A stretch of 64,000 nt of DNA from Rhynchopus sp. YZ270_cl-10 (GCA_964035575.1 OZ037835.1:1054001-1118000), one strand, 5' to 3'. Numbered from the stretch's first letter, positions 51,701 through 63,168 are shown. The notes: generated by a model from the letters alone, not told the origin. Made by a program: numbers and translations.

Positions 51701-53565
51701 TGTCTACTCCCCATCCCATCATCCTTCAGCATGCAGACAACACTGCCTACTCCCCATCCCATCATCCTTCAGCATAGAGACAACACTGCCTACTCCCCAT
51801 CCCATCATCCTTCAGCATGCAGACAACACTGCCTACTCCCCATCCCATCATCCTTCAGCATACAGACAACACTGTCTACTCCCCATCCCATCATCCTTCA
51901 GCATGCAGACAACACTGTCTACTCCCCATCCCATCATCCTTCAGCATACAGACAACACTGCCTACTCCCCACCCCATCATCCTTCAGCATACAGACAACA
52001 CTGCCTACTCCCCATCCCATCATCCTTCAGCATGCAGACAACACTGCCTACTCCCCATCCCATCATCCTTCAGCATACAGACAACACTGTCTACTCCCCA
52101 TCCCATCATCCTTCAGCATGCAGACAACACTGCCTACTCCCCATCCCATCATCCTTCAGCATGCAGACAACACTGCCTACTCCCCATCCCATCATCCTTC
52201 AGCATACAGACAACACTGTCTACTCCCCATCCCATCATCCTTCAGCATACAGACAACACTGCCTACTCCCCACCCCATCATCCTTCAGCATGCAGACAAC
52301 ACTGTCTACTCCCCATCCCATCATCCTTCAGCATGCAGACAACACTGCCTACTCCCCATCCCATCATCCTTCAGCATGCAGACAACACTGTCTACTCCCC
52401 ATCCCATCATCCTTCAGCATGCAGACAACACTGCCTACTCCCCATCCCATCATCCTTCAGCATACAGACAACACTGCCTACTCCCATCATCCTTCAGCAT
52501 GCAGACAACACTGTCTACTCCCCATCCCATCATCCTTCAGCATACAGACAACACTGTCTACTCCCCATCCCATCATCCTTCAGCATGCAGACAACACTGC
52601 CTACTCCCCATCCCATCATCCTTCAGCATAGAGACAACACTGCCTACTCCCCATCCCATCATCCTTCAGCATGCAGACAACACTGCCTACTCCCCATCCC
52701 ATCATCCTTCAGCATACAGACAACACTGTCTACTCCCCATCCCATCATCCTTCAGCATGCAGACAACACTGTCTACTCCCCATCCCATCATCCTTCAGCA
52801 TACAGACAACACTGCCTACTCCCCACCCCATCATCCTTCAGCATACAGACAACACTGCCTACTCCCCATCCCATCATCCTTCAGCATGCAGACAACACTG
52901 CCTACTCCCCATCCCATCATCCTTCAGCATACAGACAACACTGTCTACTCCCCATCCCATCATCCTTCAGCATGCAGACAACACTGCCTACTCCCCATCC
53001 CATCATCCTTCAGCATGCAGACAACACTGCCTACTCCCCATCCCATCATCCTTCAGCATACAGACAACACTGTCTACTCCCCATCCCATCATCCTTCAGC
53101 ATACAGACAACACTGCCTACTCCCCACCCCATCATCCTTCAGCATGCAGACAACACTGTCTACTCCCCATCCCATCATCCTTCAGCATGCAGACAACACT
53201 GCCTACTCCCCATCCCATCATCCTTCAGCATACAGACAACACTGTCTACTCCCCATCCCATCATCCTTCAGCATGCAGACAACACTGCCTACTCCCCATC
53301 CCATCATCCTTCAGCATACAGACAACACTGCCTACTCCCCATCCCATCATCCTTCAGCATGCAGACAACACTGTCTACTCCCCACCCCATCATCCTTCAG
53401 CATGCAGACAACACTGTCTACTCCCCATCCCATCATCCTTCAGCATACAGACAACACTGCCTACTCCCCATCCCATCATCCTTCAGCATACAGACAACAC
53501 TGCCTACTCCCCATCCCATCATCCTTCAGCATGCAGACAACACTGCCTACTCCCCACCCCATCAC
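45777..53565. repeat. 43-bp satellite array, about 180 monomers with higher-order structure
   Basis: The monomer contains CATCATCCTTCAGCAT, then GCAGACAACACTG or ACAGACAACACTG, then CCTACTCCCCATCC or TCTACTCCCCATCC. Variants recur: a 7-bp deletion giving CTACTCCCATCATCC, an ACCCC for ATCCC change, and CATAGAGAC. The CATAGAGAC variant appears five times (about 48615, 49807, 50619, 51773 and 52627), spaced 1192, 812, 1154 and 854 bp apart, which indicates duplication of multi-monomer blocks. The plus strand of the standard monomer has no stop in any frame, so ORFs of over 1000 codons appear in all three frames. I do not regard these as genes. Confidence 0.97.
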
Positions 53566-53617
53566 TTCAAAACCCAACCCCATCACGCACCTGAGTGCCG
53601 CCATCCCAGCCCTGCTG

Positions 53618-53825
53618 CAAGATGCAGTGCCTCCCATAGGACACTCCGCTGTCTGCACCCACCCCACGCAAGGAAGAACGCCAAAGGTGCTCTCGTGCTG
53701 CAACCACAGACAAGCTGAGGTGCCAGACAAATTGCACGAAAGCACCCCACGGCTGGTCACAGCTTCCACTCTCCCATCATTTCCACAAAACGATGCAGGG
53801 AAGCGCCACACCCAAACCCCCGCAC
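53618..53825. repeat. Dispersed repeat R1, copy 8
   Basis: It begins with CCTCCCATAGGACACT, as at 2420, so the left boundary of the repeat is shared between these two copies. It lies directly at the right end of the 43-bp satellite. Confidence 0.75.
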
Positions 53826-54898
53826 ACTGACAAAAAAAAGCAAAAACCCACCCCTGTCTCTACACTCACTCTTCTTCAGTCACATTCCAAAGCTAGAAAG
53901 GTGGTTCTCTTTTGGTGTGTTGTTGATATTTTGATTTGTATTCTTCTTTTTTTTTTTTTTTTTTTGTTGCTTTTTTTTTTGCTTTATTTCTGTTTTCTGT
54001 GTGGTTCCCCTATAGACACCTGATTGCCACGATGCTCCTTCCTTCACGTTTCTTTGGGGCAGGTTTATTTGAAAAATTTGGGAGGGAATCACGAAACGGG
54101 AAAGGTGGGGTGGAGGTGGGAATCCATAGGGGGGGTTGAAAAAAGAAAATCAAATATTCATAATTTCATAGACGAAAAACCACGGGGGGGTGGGGAAAAA
54201 AGACACCAAACCACCCCATAACCCCCAGAAATGTGTTGTTGTGCCGGAATTTCATAATTTACGCTTTTTCTTCGGCTTATTCATTTGGGAACCCACATCT
54301 TGTTCCTGAAGGGACCCAGGATAGGAATGGAGTGGTAGTGCGACGAAACCAAACGACTGGTGTTTTATTATTAGTGTTACAATGTCATGAGCAAGAGTTG
54401 GCAACTAAGTCGTTACAACTAGGAGTTCCACTGTAGTAGTTCCCCTTGCCCATTAGTCCGTCGTGGACAAGTTGAAGAACGTATTTCTTCTCTCCCCTAT
54501 TTCTCTGAAGTGTTCGATTTTTTAAAAAAAAGGGGGGCAGGGAGAAAAGAAACAAAGGAGGGGGGGGAAACGAAAAGAGAAAAAAAAAAGCTGATGCACG
54601 CCAACCCACAGAACGAAACGTATGACAGATCCAACACGCTTGATCTAATGCTTGATAACCCACCCCCCCCTCACCCCATGTCGATGGACATAAAATGTAT
54701 TGATGTGCAGCCACACAAATATTTTGTGAACAAAAAAGCCCCAGGAAGTATTACCTGGGGAGGGGAAAAAAAACTTTCTTTTTTGTAAGATGAAAGTAAG
54801 TCTCACTGTGTAGTCATGGTCACCCTTGAAGGAAGAAGAAAGACAGCACGAAAAAGAACATTATGACATGTAGATCACATGTGCCACATGTCATATAC

Positions 54899-55074
54899 TG
54901 ACATGTGGTACGTGTTGGTACGTGTCATTCTCTGTACAGAACACACACTTTTCTGTTTGTTGAGGCTCACCTATTCCTGAGGAGAGGGCCTTAGGGGCTT
55001 AGAACAACAAAAATCATGGAAAAGTGTGTGTTTCTGTACAGAGAATGACACGTACCAACACGTATCACGTGTCA
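54899..55074. repeat. Inverted repeat with about 54-bp arms
   Basis: The left arm 54899-54952 and right arm 55020-55074 are near-perfect inverses, sharing TTGGTACGTGTCATTCTCTG and TACAGAACACACACTTTT, around a 67-bp centre. It could be a small inverted-repeat transposable element or form a long hairpin RNA. No target duplication is clear. Confidence 0.85.
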
Positions 55075-55426
55075 TTTTGCATATCACGCTGACGTGAGGC
55101 GTTGTGCACTTCTGACTTGGTCAACCCCACCCTAGTTACTACTTTTCCTATAGTCAGACAAAAAAAATTGGCTCGAAATACAAAGTCACTCATGACACAT
55201 ACAGTGCAACGAGGCTAAGTCGGCCTCGCTAAGGCCTGATAAAAAAAGGTGCTCAGTTGGTACGCTGCCCTACGGCATACGCAACAAGAGTGCGGTAAAT
55301 ATTTTAAAAATAAAAAATGCGTTGTCCGTCACTCAAACACCACAATAGCGTTTTAATACTCTTTTTTTCTTTGAAAACTCGAGGACTCCACTTTACTTTT
55401 TTTTGTGACAGTGTTTTACGTATCAA

Positions 55427-58400
55427 TCAGATTTCTTCGTCAGAGCCTACGTCTGTTGCACGCGCCGTGCCACTTGACACCTTTTGCTTTTTCTTCGTAG
55501 CAGGAGCAGAATCGACTCTTTTGCGTTTGACCACCTTCCTGACAGTTTTCTTTGCTGGTGCTGCTGTTGGCGCTGCTGTTGGTGCTGCTGTTGGGGCGTC
55601 TGTCATAGGTTCTGCTTCACAGGCCTCTGCGTCCTTCTCCAGCTTCTGTGCGGTAGCGATCTCCCTCTTCCTTGTCTCTTCCTCCTCAATCGCCTTTGCC
55701 TCGGCCATGGTACACGGTGTGCGTTGCACGTCAATGTGGTCCACAATCGCATAGACAAGCTTGTTACGCGACACGTCGTCCGCGGTGCCAGCACTAAGGG
55801 TGATCTGTACACGAAGCTTGTCGAGTTGGCGGAACTTTTTGTTTCTCCATTTGTCGCCGTCTTCAAAGAACACTGTACCCTCCGTGCCGTAGCGTGGGAC
55901 CATGACGGTCACGCCGTTTTCGAGAACGCGGGTGACGTACGCGTCTTCGTCTGCGATCTGCTTCTTTCCATCACGGTATGAGTCGAAGACGTACCCGATG
56001 TGCAGGTTGCGTGAGTCGCGCCCTGCATGCTGTGCCAGCGTGTTACGGTAGTTCATGTTCTCGGTCAGCTCCTGCATGGTCTGTTCGTCCATGTGTTTTC
56101 TGCTCTGCTTCGTCAGCCCTATAGCCGCTGCCAGCTGTCTATGCACAATGACGTCAGCAAATCTTCGGATCGGAGAGGTGAAGTGTGTGTAGATGGGCAT
56201 GGCAAGACCGTAGTGGTGGTAGAGGTTTGTGTCAAACTCGCCGGAGGAGAAGTATTTGGCCTGCTGCATGTTGCGGGTTACGAGGATGCGCACTAAACGC
56301 GAGAAGTACGGATCGGTCTTGTCGTTGCACGCATCAAGCGAATTGGCCAGATCCAACGAAGACTTTGCGCTGATCTGCGGCATATCCTGGCACGCAAGCG
56401 CCTCGTTCAAAGGGTCCATCGCGCCTTCGTTGGGCGGAGGGTGTCGTCTCAGGCACGCCCACTTCGGAAACGAGCTTTCAATCTTCGTCGCAACCGCGAC
56501 GTTCGCGAACAACATGAACTCCTCAATCATGCTCATCGTTGGGATGTGCTCGTACTCCTGCACGTCTGTCGTGCTTTTGCTCTCCATATCCATTGTGAAC
56601 TTCATCTCCTGACTCGCCAATGTCAAGGCCCCAGCCTCCACCCGCTTCCGCTTCAAAATCTTTGACAAACTAAGCAGGCCCCTCAACCCTGTCGCGATTG
56701 CCGAATTGTCTGATGTGTCAAGAATGATGTCCTGGGCCTTGTAATAGGTCATGGCAGACTTGCTTTTGATGATCCCCTTCGTGAAGTGTGTGCTGATCAC
56801 CTCGCCATTTGTCCTCATCTTCCACACAACGGAGAAGGTGTACCGCTCTTCACCGCCGACAAGCGAGCAGAGGTTCTCTGTCAGCAGCTTGGGGAGCATG
56901 TCAATACGTCTGTCGACGAGGTACACGGAGGTGGACCGCTTTGCCGCCTCGTCGTCCAAAGGTGTGCCTTCCTTCATGAAATACGTCACATCCGCGATGT
57001 GAACACCAACCTCCAGAATCCCATTTCCCAAATCCTCGCAGTGCAGTGCGTCGTCGATGTCCTTACACCCGGGGGGGTCGACGGAGACGACCGTCTTCTC
57101 TCTGAAGTCCATCCTCGCTTCTTCTTCCGATGCCTCAATCCCCCACGTCCCCGACGGCAGGCAGTCCAACACCTTCTGCGAAAACTCGTAATGTGGTACA
57201 TCGTTCTCCAACAGAATCACCTCAGCCTCAACGTCTTTGTCACCTACCGCTCCGAGCACCTTGACACAATGTCCGTCAGGGTAGTGTGAAGTCTCCGACC
57301 ATTCGTCGATCACAACCTGAATACGCTTTCCCACCCATTGCTCCACCTGTCTTGTCTGAAGGCGAATGTACGGTACGTTCCCACGAACCGGTCGGAAGAG
57401 GATGTTTTCGAGTTGTTGCGTGCTTTTGCGGTCTGCCTCCCACATGATGGTGCCGCAGACTGGGCGACGGTTCTTTTCAATCACGGCAACGATGTGTGCG
57501 GTGGGGAAGAAGCCCTTCTGCTTTGCTTCCTCTTCGCTGTCAGTGTCCGCTGTGGGTCTGCCTTTGCCCTGGACGGATGCAGTGCGTTCGTCCTTGCGGA
57601 GCAGGCGGGACGGCTTCGTCCATTCGCGCACAGGCAGCACATTGATCGCAACAACGTCCTTGTCAAGACAGCGGTTGAGGTGCTTCTTCGACGGCACCAG
57701 GTACTCTTCGTAGACTTTCTTCTTGGAGCCACCTTCGCCAGAGACAACAACGCTGACAGTACCCTCATGCATGTTGGTGGCAGACTGGCGTAGGTTCCCC
57801 TTCTTCAACGTGCCTGCGTTGATGCGTGACTCCACCACAGGGTTTGAGACATAGGAATCGTATTTGCTGTCGTTGTGCTTCGTGCGGTCGTTTGTCTGTG
57901 GGGGAGTGCGTGTTGATAGAGCTGAGGCTCAAAAAAATACAAAAAATACAAAAAAACACAAGGGGGTGTTACTTTATAATTTGTGTGGGCTTTTTGGCCG
58001 GGAAAAATGAATCGTCCAAAAATCCCGGCATTTGCATTTGTGGCATCCGTCCATCCAGTAGTGGGGTCACTTTGCCAAAATGGACAAGTTGTTGATACAT
58101 ACGTAAATACACACAAAAATAGCCTGCAAAATATAAAATGACACACCCCCCCTATATTGACAGGTCCTTGACATGTCCCCGACAGTTGTTCGGTAACACC
58201 AAAAAAATACAAAAAATACAAAAAAATACAAAAAAATACAAAACAAACTACAATACCTCCGGGACAGCAGTCTGGATGCAGTTGAGGAGATCCTTCTCAT
58301 CTTTGAGATGTTTCTGGACGTACTCTGCAATGGACATGGAGGTGATCTGGAGCGCCACTGCCTTGTCATGGTTTGCACGGTCGTGCGTCAGGAGCACGAG

Positions 58401-58916
58401 CGCGTCCACATGCGTGGCGAGGTTGCTTTGCGCAAGATGCATCAGATACCACTTCGCCGCGGAGCGGATCATCCGATCGTTGTGATCGTTCGCAGACTCG
58501 CCCTCCTCAGGCGTCTGGCAGGCGGTGTCCACGTGGTTCTCATTGCTGAAGACGTAGAAGCGCTTCGGGTTGCCCTCCTCCTTGATCACCTTTGCAAGAC
58601 GGCCGTACACAGCACGGTTCAGGTTCTTCACCTCCGCCAGCACCGTGTCCAGAATCACAACGTTCTTCACGGCAGGGCTCTCAATAGCATCGATGTTGTG
58701 CAAGATGACGTTTGTGTCCGGAAGCAGTATCGGTGTGTCGACGGTCAGGGGCGCAGGGAACGCAGCGGTGTAATATTTCGCGCACTGTGGGCAAGTGTTC
58801 ACACCACATGGGATATCTGTACGGAGGTACACTTTCTGTACATGCTTTGCAACTTTGAAATTGCCGCCCCCCTTTCTGCTGCTGAAGAACGACTTTGAAC
58901 CGCGGATCATGGACAT
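55427..58916 (-). CDS. DIS3: DIS3/RRP44, catalytic subunit of the RNA exosome (two exons)
   Basis: Exon 1 (58916-58257) encodes 220 residues from MSMIRGSKSFFSS. The CR3 cysteines (PCGVNTCPQC) are followed by the PIN endonuclease domain, with LLPDTNV, VLAEV and NDHNDR supplying its acidic residues. Exon 2 (57895-55427) encodes 822 residues. These comprise the link YDSYVSNPVVESRINAG, two cold-shock domains, and the RNB 3'-5' exonuclease domain with DPPGCKDIDDALH (catalytic Asp cluster) and YTHFTSPIRRFADVIVHRQL. An S1 domain (VTVMVPRYGTEGTVFFEDGD) and a Lys/Arg-rich tail after TAAPTAAPTAAP complete it. The total is about 1042 residues, close to the yeast and human enzymes. The protein degrades and processes RNA in the nuclear and cytoplasmic exosome. 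Joining GAG|GTATTG to CCCCCACAG|ACA keeps frame and family similarity. An acceptor-like AG lies at 58957-58958, upstream of the start. Confidence 0.95.
57896..58256 (-). other. GT-AG intron of DIS3 containing a dispersed repeat
   Basis: The intron is 361 bp, with 5' GTATTG and 3' CTCCCCCACAG, phase 0. Stops close both exon frames inside it, and the protein is continuous across it. Runs of (A)nTAC (ATACAAAAAAT) lie at both ends (57935-57957 and 58199-58240). Between them is a copy of the GTGGGGTCA repeat family (58026-58092) and a TATTGACAGGTCC segment that also occurs at about 59828. The pattern suggests an insertion flanked by simple repeats. Confidence 0.85.
58026..58092 (+). repeat. GTGGGGTCA dispersed repeat, copy inside DIS3 intron
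   Basis: Shared blocks are GGCATTTGCATTT, ATCCGTCCATCCAGTAGT, GGGGTCACTTTGCC and AAATGGACAAGTT. Relatives are at 3190-3232 (inverted), 59929-59970, 61578-61660 and 61747-61835. Confidence 0.75.
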
Positions 58917-61577
58917 TGTGTGGTTTTGGGAGGAGGGACGTAGACCGTCCGAGCTCCTTGTGTGGTGGATGTGTTCTGTAATGTGTGAGGTTTGTAATGT
59001 ATGAAGGTATGTCAACACATTTTGACACATTTATTTTTTTTTTGAGAAGGACACCAACAGATCTCCGAAGATCAAAAACCAGGGAAAGAAAAAACGCTCC
59101 AGGAAGCGTTGGGCGGGTTCTATTCTTTCGACATCGCAAAGCTCAAACGTCGACCTCGAACAGTTCGTCCTACTCGTCTAGCTCGTAGGAGACACCCGCA
59201 GCAAAACATCAGCGCCTGGTGAAAGAACAGAATACGTACAGAACTCTCCTACTGCCGCAGAGATCAAGACAAGCAGTACAAGAGGCAGTAACCTTCCTTT
59301 TGTGAACTGATCAGCCGTGCCCCCAACGAGCCGGAGCTGGTCGCCTACGTGACGCATTTTCTGTCGACAAGAAAACATCAAGCCTAACAAAATACCTGCC
59401 GAAAAGTAGTGGATACATTGCGAAGGAGGGGCCATCATGGAAACCCCTAGGATTCTCAAGCTCCTCAAGTCCAAAAGGCAGAGACCCCGAAACAGAGCCT
59501 CGTCTTCCAACAGGAGACGTTGAAGGGCTGCTTTCGTTTTCAGCAAGGAGCATGACTACATGCAAGGAGTCCGCGCAAGGACCAGCACACCCAGCAGCGG
59601 GGACTGCGGTGGATGGAGGAGGTGGCGGATGTGGAGATGGCGACCGCGGCCTCCACCAAGGGCCAACGGTGGAGTGCTCTGCGCAAAGCTCCGGAAGTGC
59701 GCAGAGGTGTGTGGCCTGTCGGAACAGTCTCCTGTTTCCAGGAAAGGGCTTTCGTCGCGGGGATGCTGCAAGGCGAGATGGCGGAGGAGCAGACGCCTTT
59801 GTTAATGGTGTTCCGGAGGGGGGGCGATATTGACAGGTCCCTGTCAGGTCCTTGACAAAGGGGGCTCCGCTCTATAAGTGGTGGGTTATGTTTTTGCCTG
59901 GAAGGATGCAGAGTGAAAACACCAACATATGCATTTTTTGGAATCCATCCATCCAGTAGTGGGGTCAATTAAAAATATATCCGTTTCGCTTGATCAGATC
60001 TCGACCGTTTGTTGCATTGCACGCTTCCACCTGCCGACCAGGCTATTTCCTAACTCTGGGGCGTTTTTTCCAAAATTTCGAAAAAGAAATGCAAAAAAAG
60101 TGCGGCATTTTCGTGAGGTTTTTTTCCGCCCAAGAGGGCGTTTTGTTGCATTTCCGAGCCAATCCCGGCTTGTGGTGGGGCATATTCGGAAAAATGGACA
60201 AAAATTTAGTGACTTAAATTTTCGCAAAATATGAACCCATACTCGTAAACAAGGGTCATTGGAGGTACCCTAAATTGGTCAAAAATGGTAAAAATGGTAA
60301 AAATGGTAAAAATGGTAGGAATTTTGGGGGCTTTTTTCGGGGAAAAAAAGGGTGAGGGGAGTTGGGTCCAGTCATAGGGGGTATAGCATATTTTTTGGAA
60401 AATTCTTCAAAAAATCAAGGATTTTTGCTGGGCACAATGAAATTTTCAGAAAAATCCCAATTTTCGGCCAAATTTGGAGCAAATTATGGCCCACCCACCC
60501 CGATTTTGGGTCAAAAACCGACTTCATTTTTGCACAGGAGTGCCTACGATTTCGTAAACCAGAGGTCCTCTGGATGCATGCATTGATAAACACAACACTG
60601 GAAATTGCAAGGAACGGGTCTGCATGTGCGTGTTCTCTAGCCACTACAGTCACAGGGTATGCACAAAATGACCGTATTGTGGCTGAAGTTTGACTTGCGA
60701 AATTTTTTCGCGAACATCTATTTCTGAGGTTTTCTTTGGATTCTTTGGGCCATTTTATGACCTACTAATATGCGTGTTTTTGTACACAAAAGTACGTTTT
60801 TGGGTGCTTCCGAAGGGTCAAAACACCAAAATTTTGCGTTTTTTTTTGCACTTTTTGGTGCCCAAAAACCCAACTCAGGGGTCGAAATTTTCCCGAAAAA
60901 AAAAAATTTTTTTTTCGATTTTTCGATTTTTTGACCAGGCGCTGGCCCATACAAAATGCACTGGTGGTGCAGAAAATGGCCGGGGAATAAACTCTAGATG
61001 CTCAAAACCGCCTAATTCTTGCTTTTTTTGACTTTTTGGTCCCAGAAGGGTACATAGGGTGTAGTGAGCAGGCCTCAAAAACACTTGTGAAAAAAAAAAT
61101 TGGGATTTTTTTTTTTTGAGATTTTTTTCAAAAATCGACTTGTCTGTGGTAAAAATCACGAAATTTTGTGTTCGCGGAACCGCGTTTTAGACCCCCCTAG
61201 ATGCTCAAAAGTGCCAAATTTTGCTTTTAATGGCCTCAAATCGTCGAAATTAGCCCTATATAGGGGCAAAAAAAAAAATTCGAGGGTCTAGGTATGGAGA
61301 GCGAGCACCTTAGAAGGAGGATCGGACCAAAAAAGGTACCCTAACATTTCGGTTTTTTTCGGTTTTCATTTCGTTTTATTTCGGTTTTTTCGGTTTTTCT
61401 GGTACAAGGGGAAATTTCCCTTTGCGAAAAAAAAAAAAAACGAAATGGACCGAAATACACCGAATTGGACCGAACAGTTAGGGTACCTCCATTTCAGGAA
61501 AATTCGGAAAATTCCGACATTTGGAAGCAATTTTTCCCTGAAAAAACAGTGGGTTTTCAGCTCCAAAACATACCGCG

Positions 61578-61660
61578 ATTGGAATTTCCGGAATCCGCCC
61601 GCGCTGTGGTGGGGTCACTTTGCCGAAATGGCCAAATTCTTGGTTTTGGTCAAAATCCAT
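61578..61660 (+). repeat. GTGGGGTCA dispersed repeat, copy
   Basis: Contains TTTCCGGAATCCGCCC, TGTGGTGGGGTCACTTTGCC, GAAATGGCCAAATTC and TTGGTTTTGGTCAAAATCC. Nearly the same as 61747-61835, 170 bp downstream. Confidence 0.8.
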
Positions 61661-61746
61661 GTAGGGTAAAGAGCCAAGGTAAATCCCACAACCAAATTTT
61701 CTCTCCCTGATCTTGACGTCTTGAAACATGGAAATGCCCGAAAACA

Positions 61747-61835
61747 CCGGCATTTGCATTTCCGGAATCCGTGCGTTGTGTGGTGGGGTCAATTTGCCGA
61801 AATGGACAAGTTCTTGGTTTTGGTCAAAATCCGTC
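61747..61835 (+). repeat. GTGGGGTCA dispersed repeat, copy
   Basis: Contains ACCGGCATTTGCATTTCC, GTGTGGTGGGGTCAATTTGC and CGAAATGGACAAGTTC. It is the most complete member of the family in the window. Confidence 0.8.
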
Positions 61836-62394
61836 AGTGTAAGGTAAAGGGGGCAAGTGTTTGCATGTAGAAACTGGTAGGGAACAAGAAGCGCCGCAGG
61901 CGCACGGTACCCAACTTTTTTTTTTGTACCTTTTCTCCACTTTCTTTTGATTGCACGAGCCGATTGCTCTTCACGGTGGGGTCATATGTGTCCAAAAACA
62001 CTCTAAGGTATTATTCTGAAATAAGATTCAATGGTTTCTTAAGGAATCCTCATATCGTGATATCTCTGAAAACCCTCGAAAATGAACCCCGCCGGAGGCG
62101 GATTTTTTTTATACACATGTGCGCAAAAATAAACTTTTTTCTTGCTTATTTCGCACATTTGGGAGCACGGGACCCCAACATTTTTTTCCCTGGTCACTTT
62201 TTCCCAGACAGAAGTGCCCTACCTAACTTCCCCCTTAGGCGAAAAAAAAGTGCGGCAACCGGGAAAATTTGGTCGGTAAAAAAAGTGCGGCATTTCCAAA
62301 ATCTCAAATCCTAAAATCGAAACTCAGATTTAGGAAATAGCCTGCTGCCGACACACTCTTTTTTTTTTTTTTTTTTTTTTTTTTTGAAAAAATC

Positions 62395-62900
62395 AGGGCC
62401 TTCAACCATCGACAAAGCCCAGGGATTACGCTCCACGTGTGGAACGTATGGAAATCCATACGTGAATTGTTTTTGAAAAGGTGGAATCCATACGTGTCCA
62501 TACGTGTCCATACGTAGGTAATTTGGGTTTTGGATTGGGGCTGGGGTGGGGTAGGTGAGGAGTGGGGCTCCGCCCCCACCTCTCACCTACCCCCTACAGA
62601 ATTCTATTTGTAGGAGACAATTTTCTATTTTACCGGAAAAGGAGCATGCAGCATGGCGAAAGAAAAAAGTAGCGTACCGTGCGCCTGCGGCGCTAGATTG
62701 CAATACACCCTTCCCGTGACATAATAGGCAATTTTAAGCGCAATTTTTAGAAATGTTGCGTACCGTGGCTTCGCCAGAAACTTTCGTTTTAGCAAAATAT
62801 GGAAGTAAAGTTTACGGAACTGGACCATAGTTACCAACGAAAGTGCCATTTTATGTCAAGATTTTTTAAAAATGTTGCGTACCGTGGCTTCGCCAGGAAC
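62395..62900 (-). repeat. Dispersed element with decamer motif, inverted copy
   Basis: This is the reverse-oriented relative of 43760-44330, with the same order of landmarks but only two or three ACGTATGGAC units. It also has an extra GCGCCGCAGGCGCACGGTAC segment between the two GCGAAGCCACGGTACGCAAC motifs and the C-rich strip. Confidence 0.8.
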
Positions 62901-62977
62901 ATTTGGATGCCATGACTGATGATTTCTCCAGTTCTTCGAACTTTCACAACCCTTCTCAACCAACTTTGCCAGGGAGA

Positions 62978-63168
62978 GCGCGCGCGAAGCGCGCGCGGTT
63001 TTTAATTGTTTTTGCTTAGAATTGTACGTGTTGAAAATCCATACGTACTTTTTTTATTTTTGGGGGAGCTGCGTAATCCCTGACAAAGCCTGTCCACAGT
63101 TTTGTCGAAGTAAAAATAAATAAAAAAAATTGACCTCCCCGAGCCCGCGCGCGCTTCGCACGCGCGGG
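62978..63168. repeat. Pair of GC-alternating hairpins
   Basis: GCGCGCGC-GAA-GCGCGCGC at 62978-62996 (followed by GGTTTTT) and CCCGCGCGCGC-TTCG-CACGCGCGGG at 63144-63168. Both could form very stable hairpins or Z-DNA. Confidence 0.8.

Larger units (their letters stand above)
53566..55426. other. Intergenic with R1 copy, T-run and inverted repeat
   Basis: R1 copy at 53618-53825, a T-rich tract at about 53945-53985, A/G-rich tracts at about 54525-54590, and the inverted repeat at 54899-55074. The GCAACGAGGC...GGCCTCGCTAAGGCCTGA motif (55205-55240) recurs from 43482. The last 200 bp are probably the 3'UTR of DIS3. No gene is recognised. Confidence 0.55.
58917..62390. other. Gene-poor, AT-rich repeat region
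   Basis: The stretch at about 59160-59900 is more GC-rich, with overlapping ORFs on both strands. One (minus, about 59178-59430) contains a hydrophobic run, RLLPLVLLVLISAAVGEF, but frames change and no family is recognised, so I do not call a gene. From 59990 to 62390 the sequence is A/T-rich with copies of the GTGGGGTCA repeat, a TGGTAAAAA repeat near 60280-60310 and long A or T runs. Nothing coding is supported. Confidence 0.5.

Noticed and set aside
45777-53565. CRISPR-like array
   Set aside because: Monomers are contiguous with no unique spacers, and the host is a eukaryote.
45702-53830. Very long plus-strand ORFs (up to about 1700 codons) of a 43-residue repeat
   Set aside because: They appear in all three frames because the 43-bp monomer has no stop. 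Nothing favours one frame, and variants break the frames at random.
59178-59565. Small membrane-protein gene on the minus strand
   Set aside because: A hydrophobic stretch exists, but the frame changes, no start is convincing and both strands are open. Composition alone is not enough.
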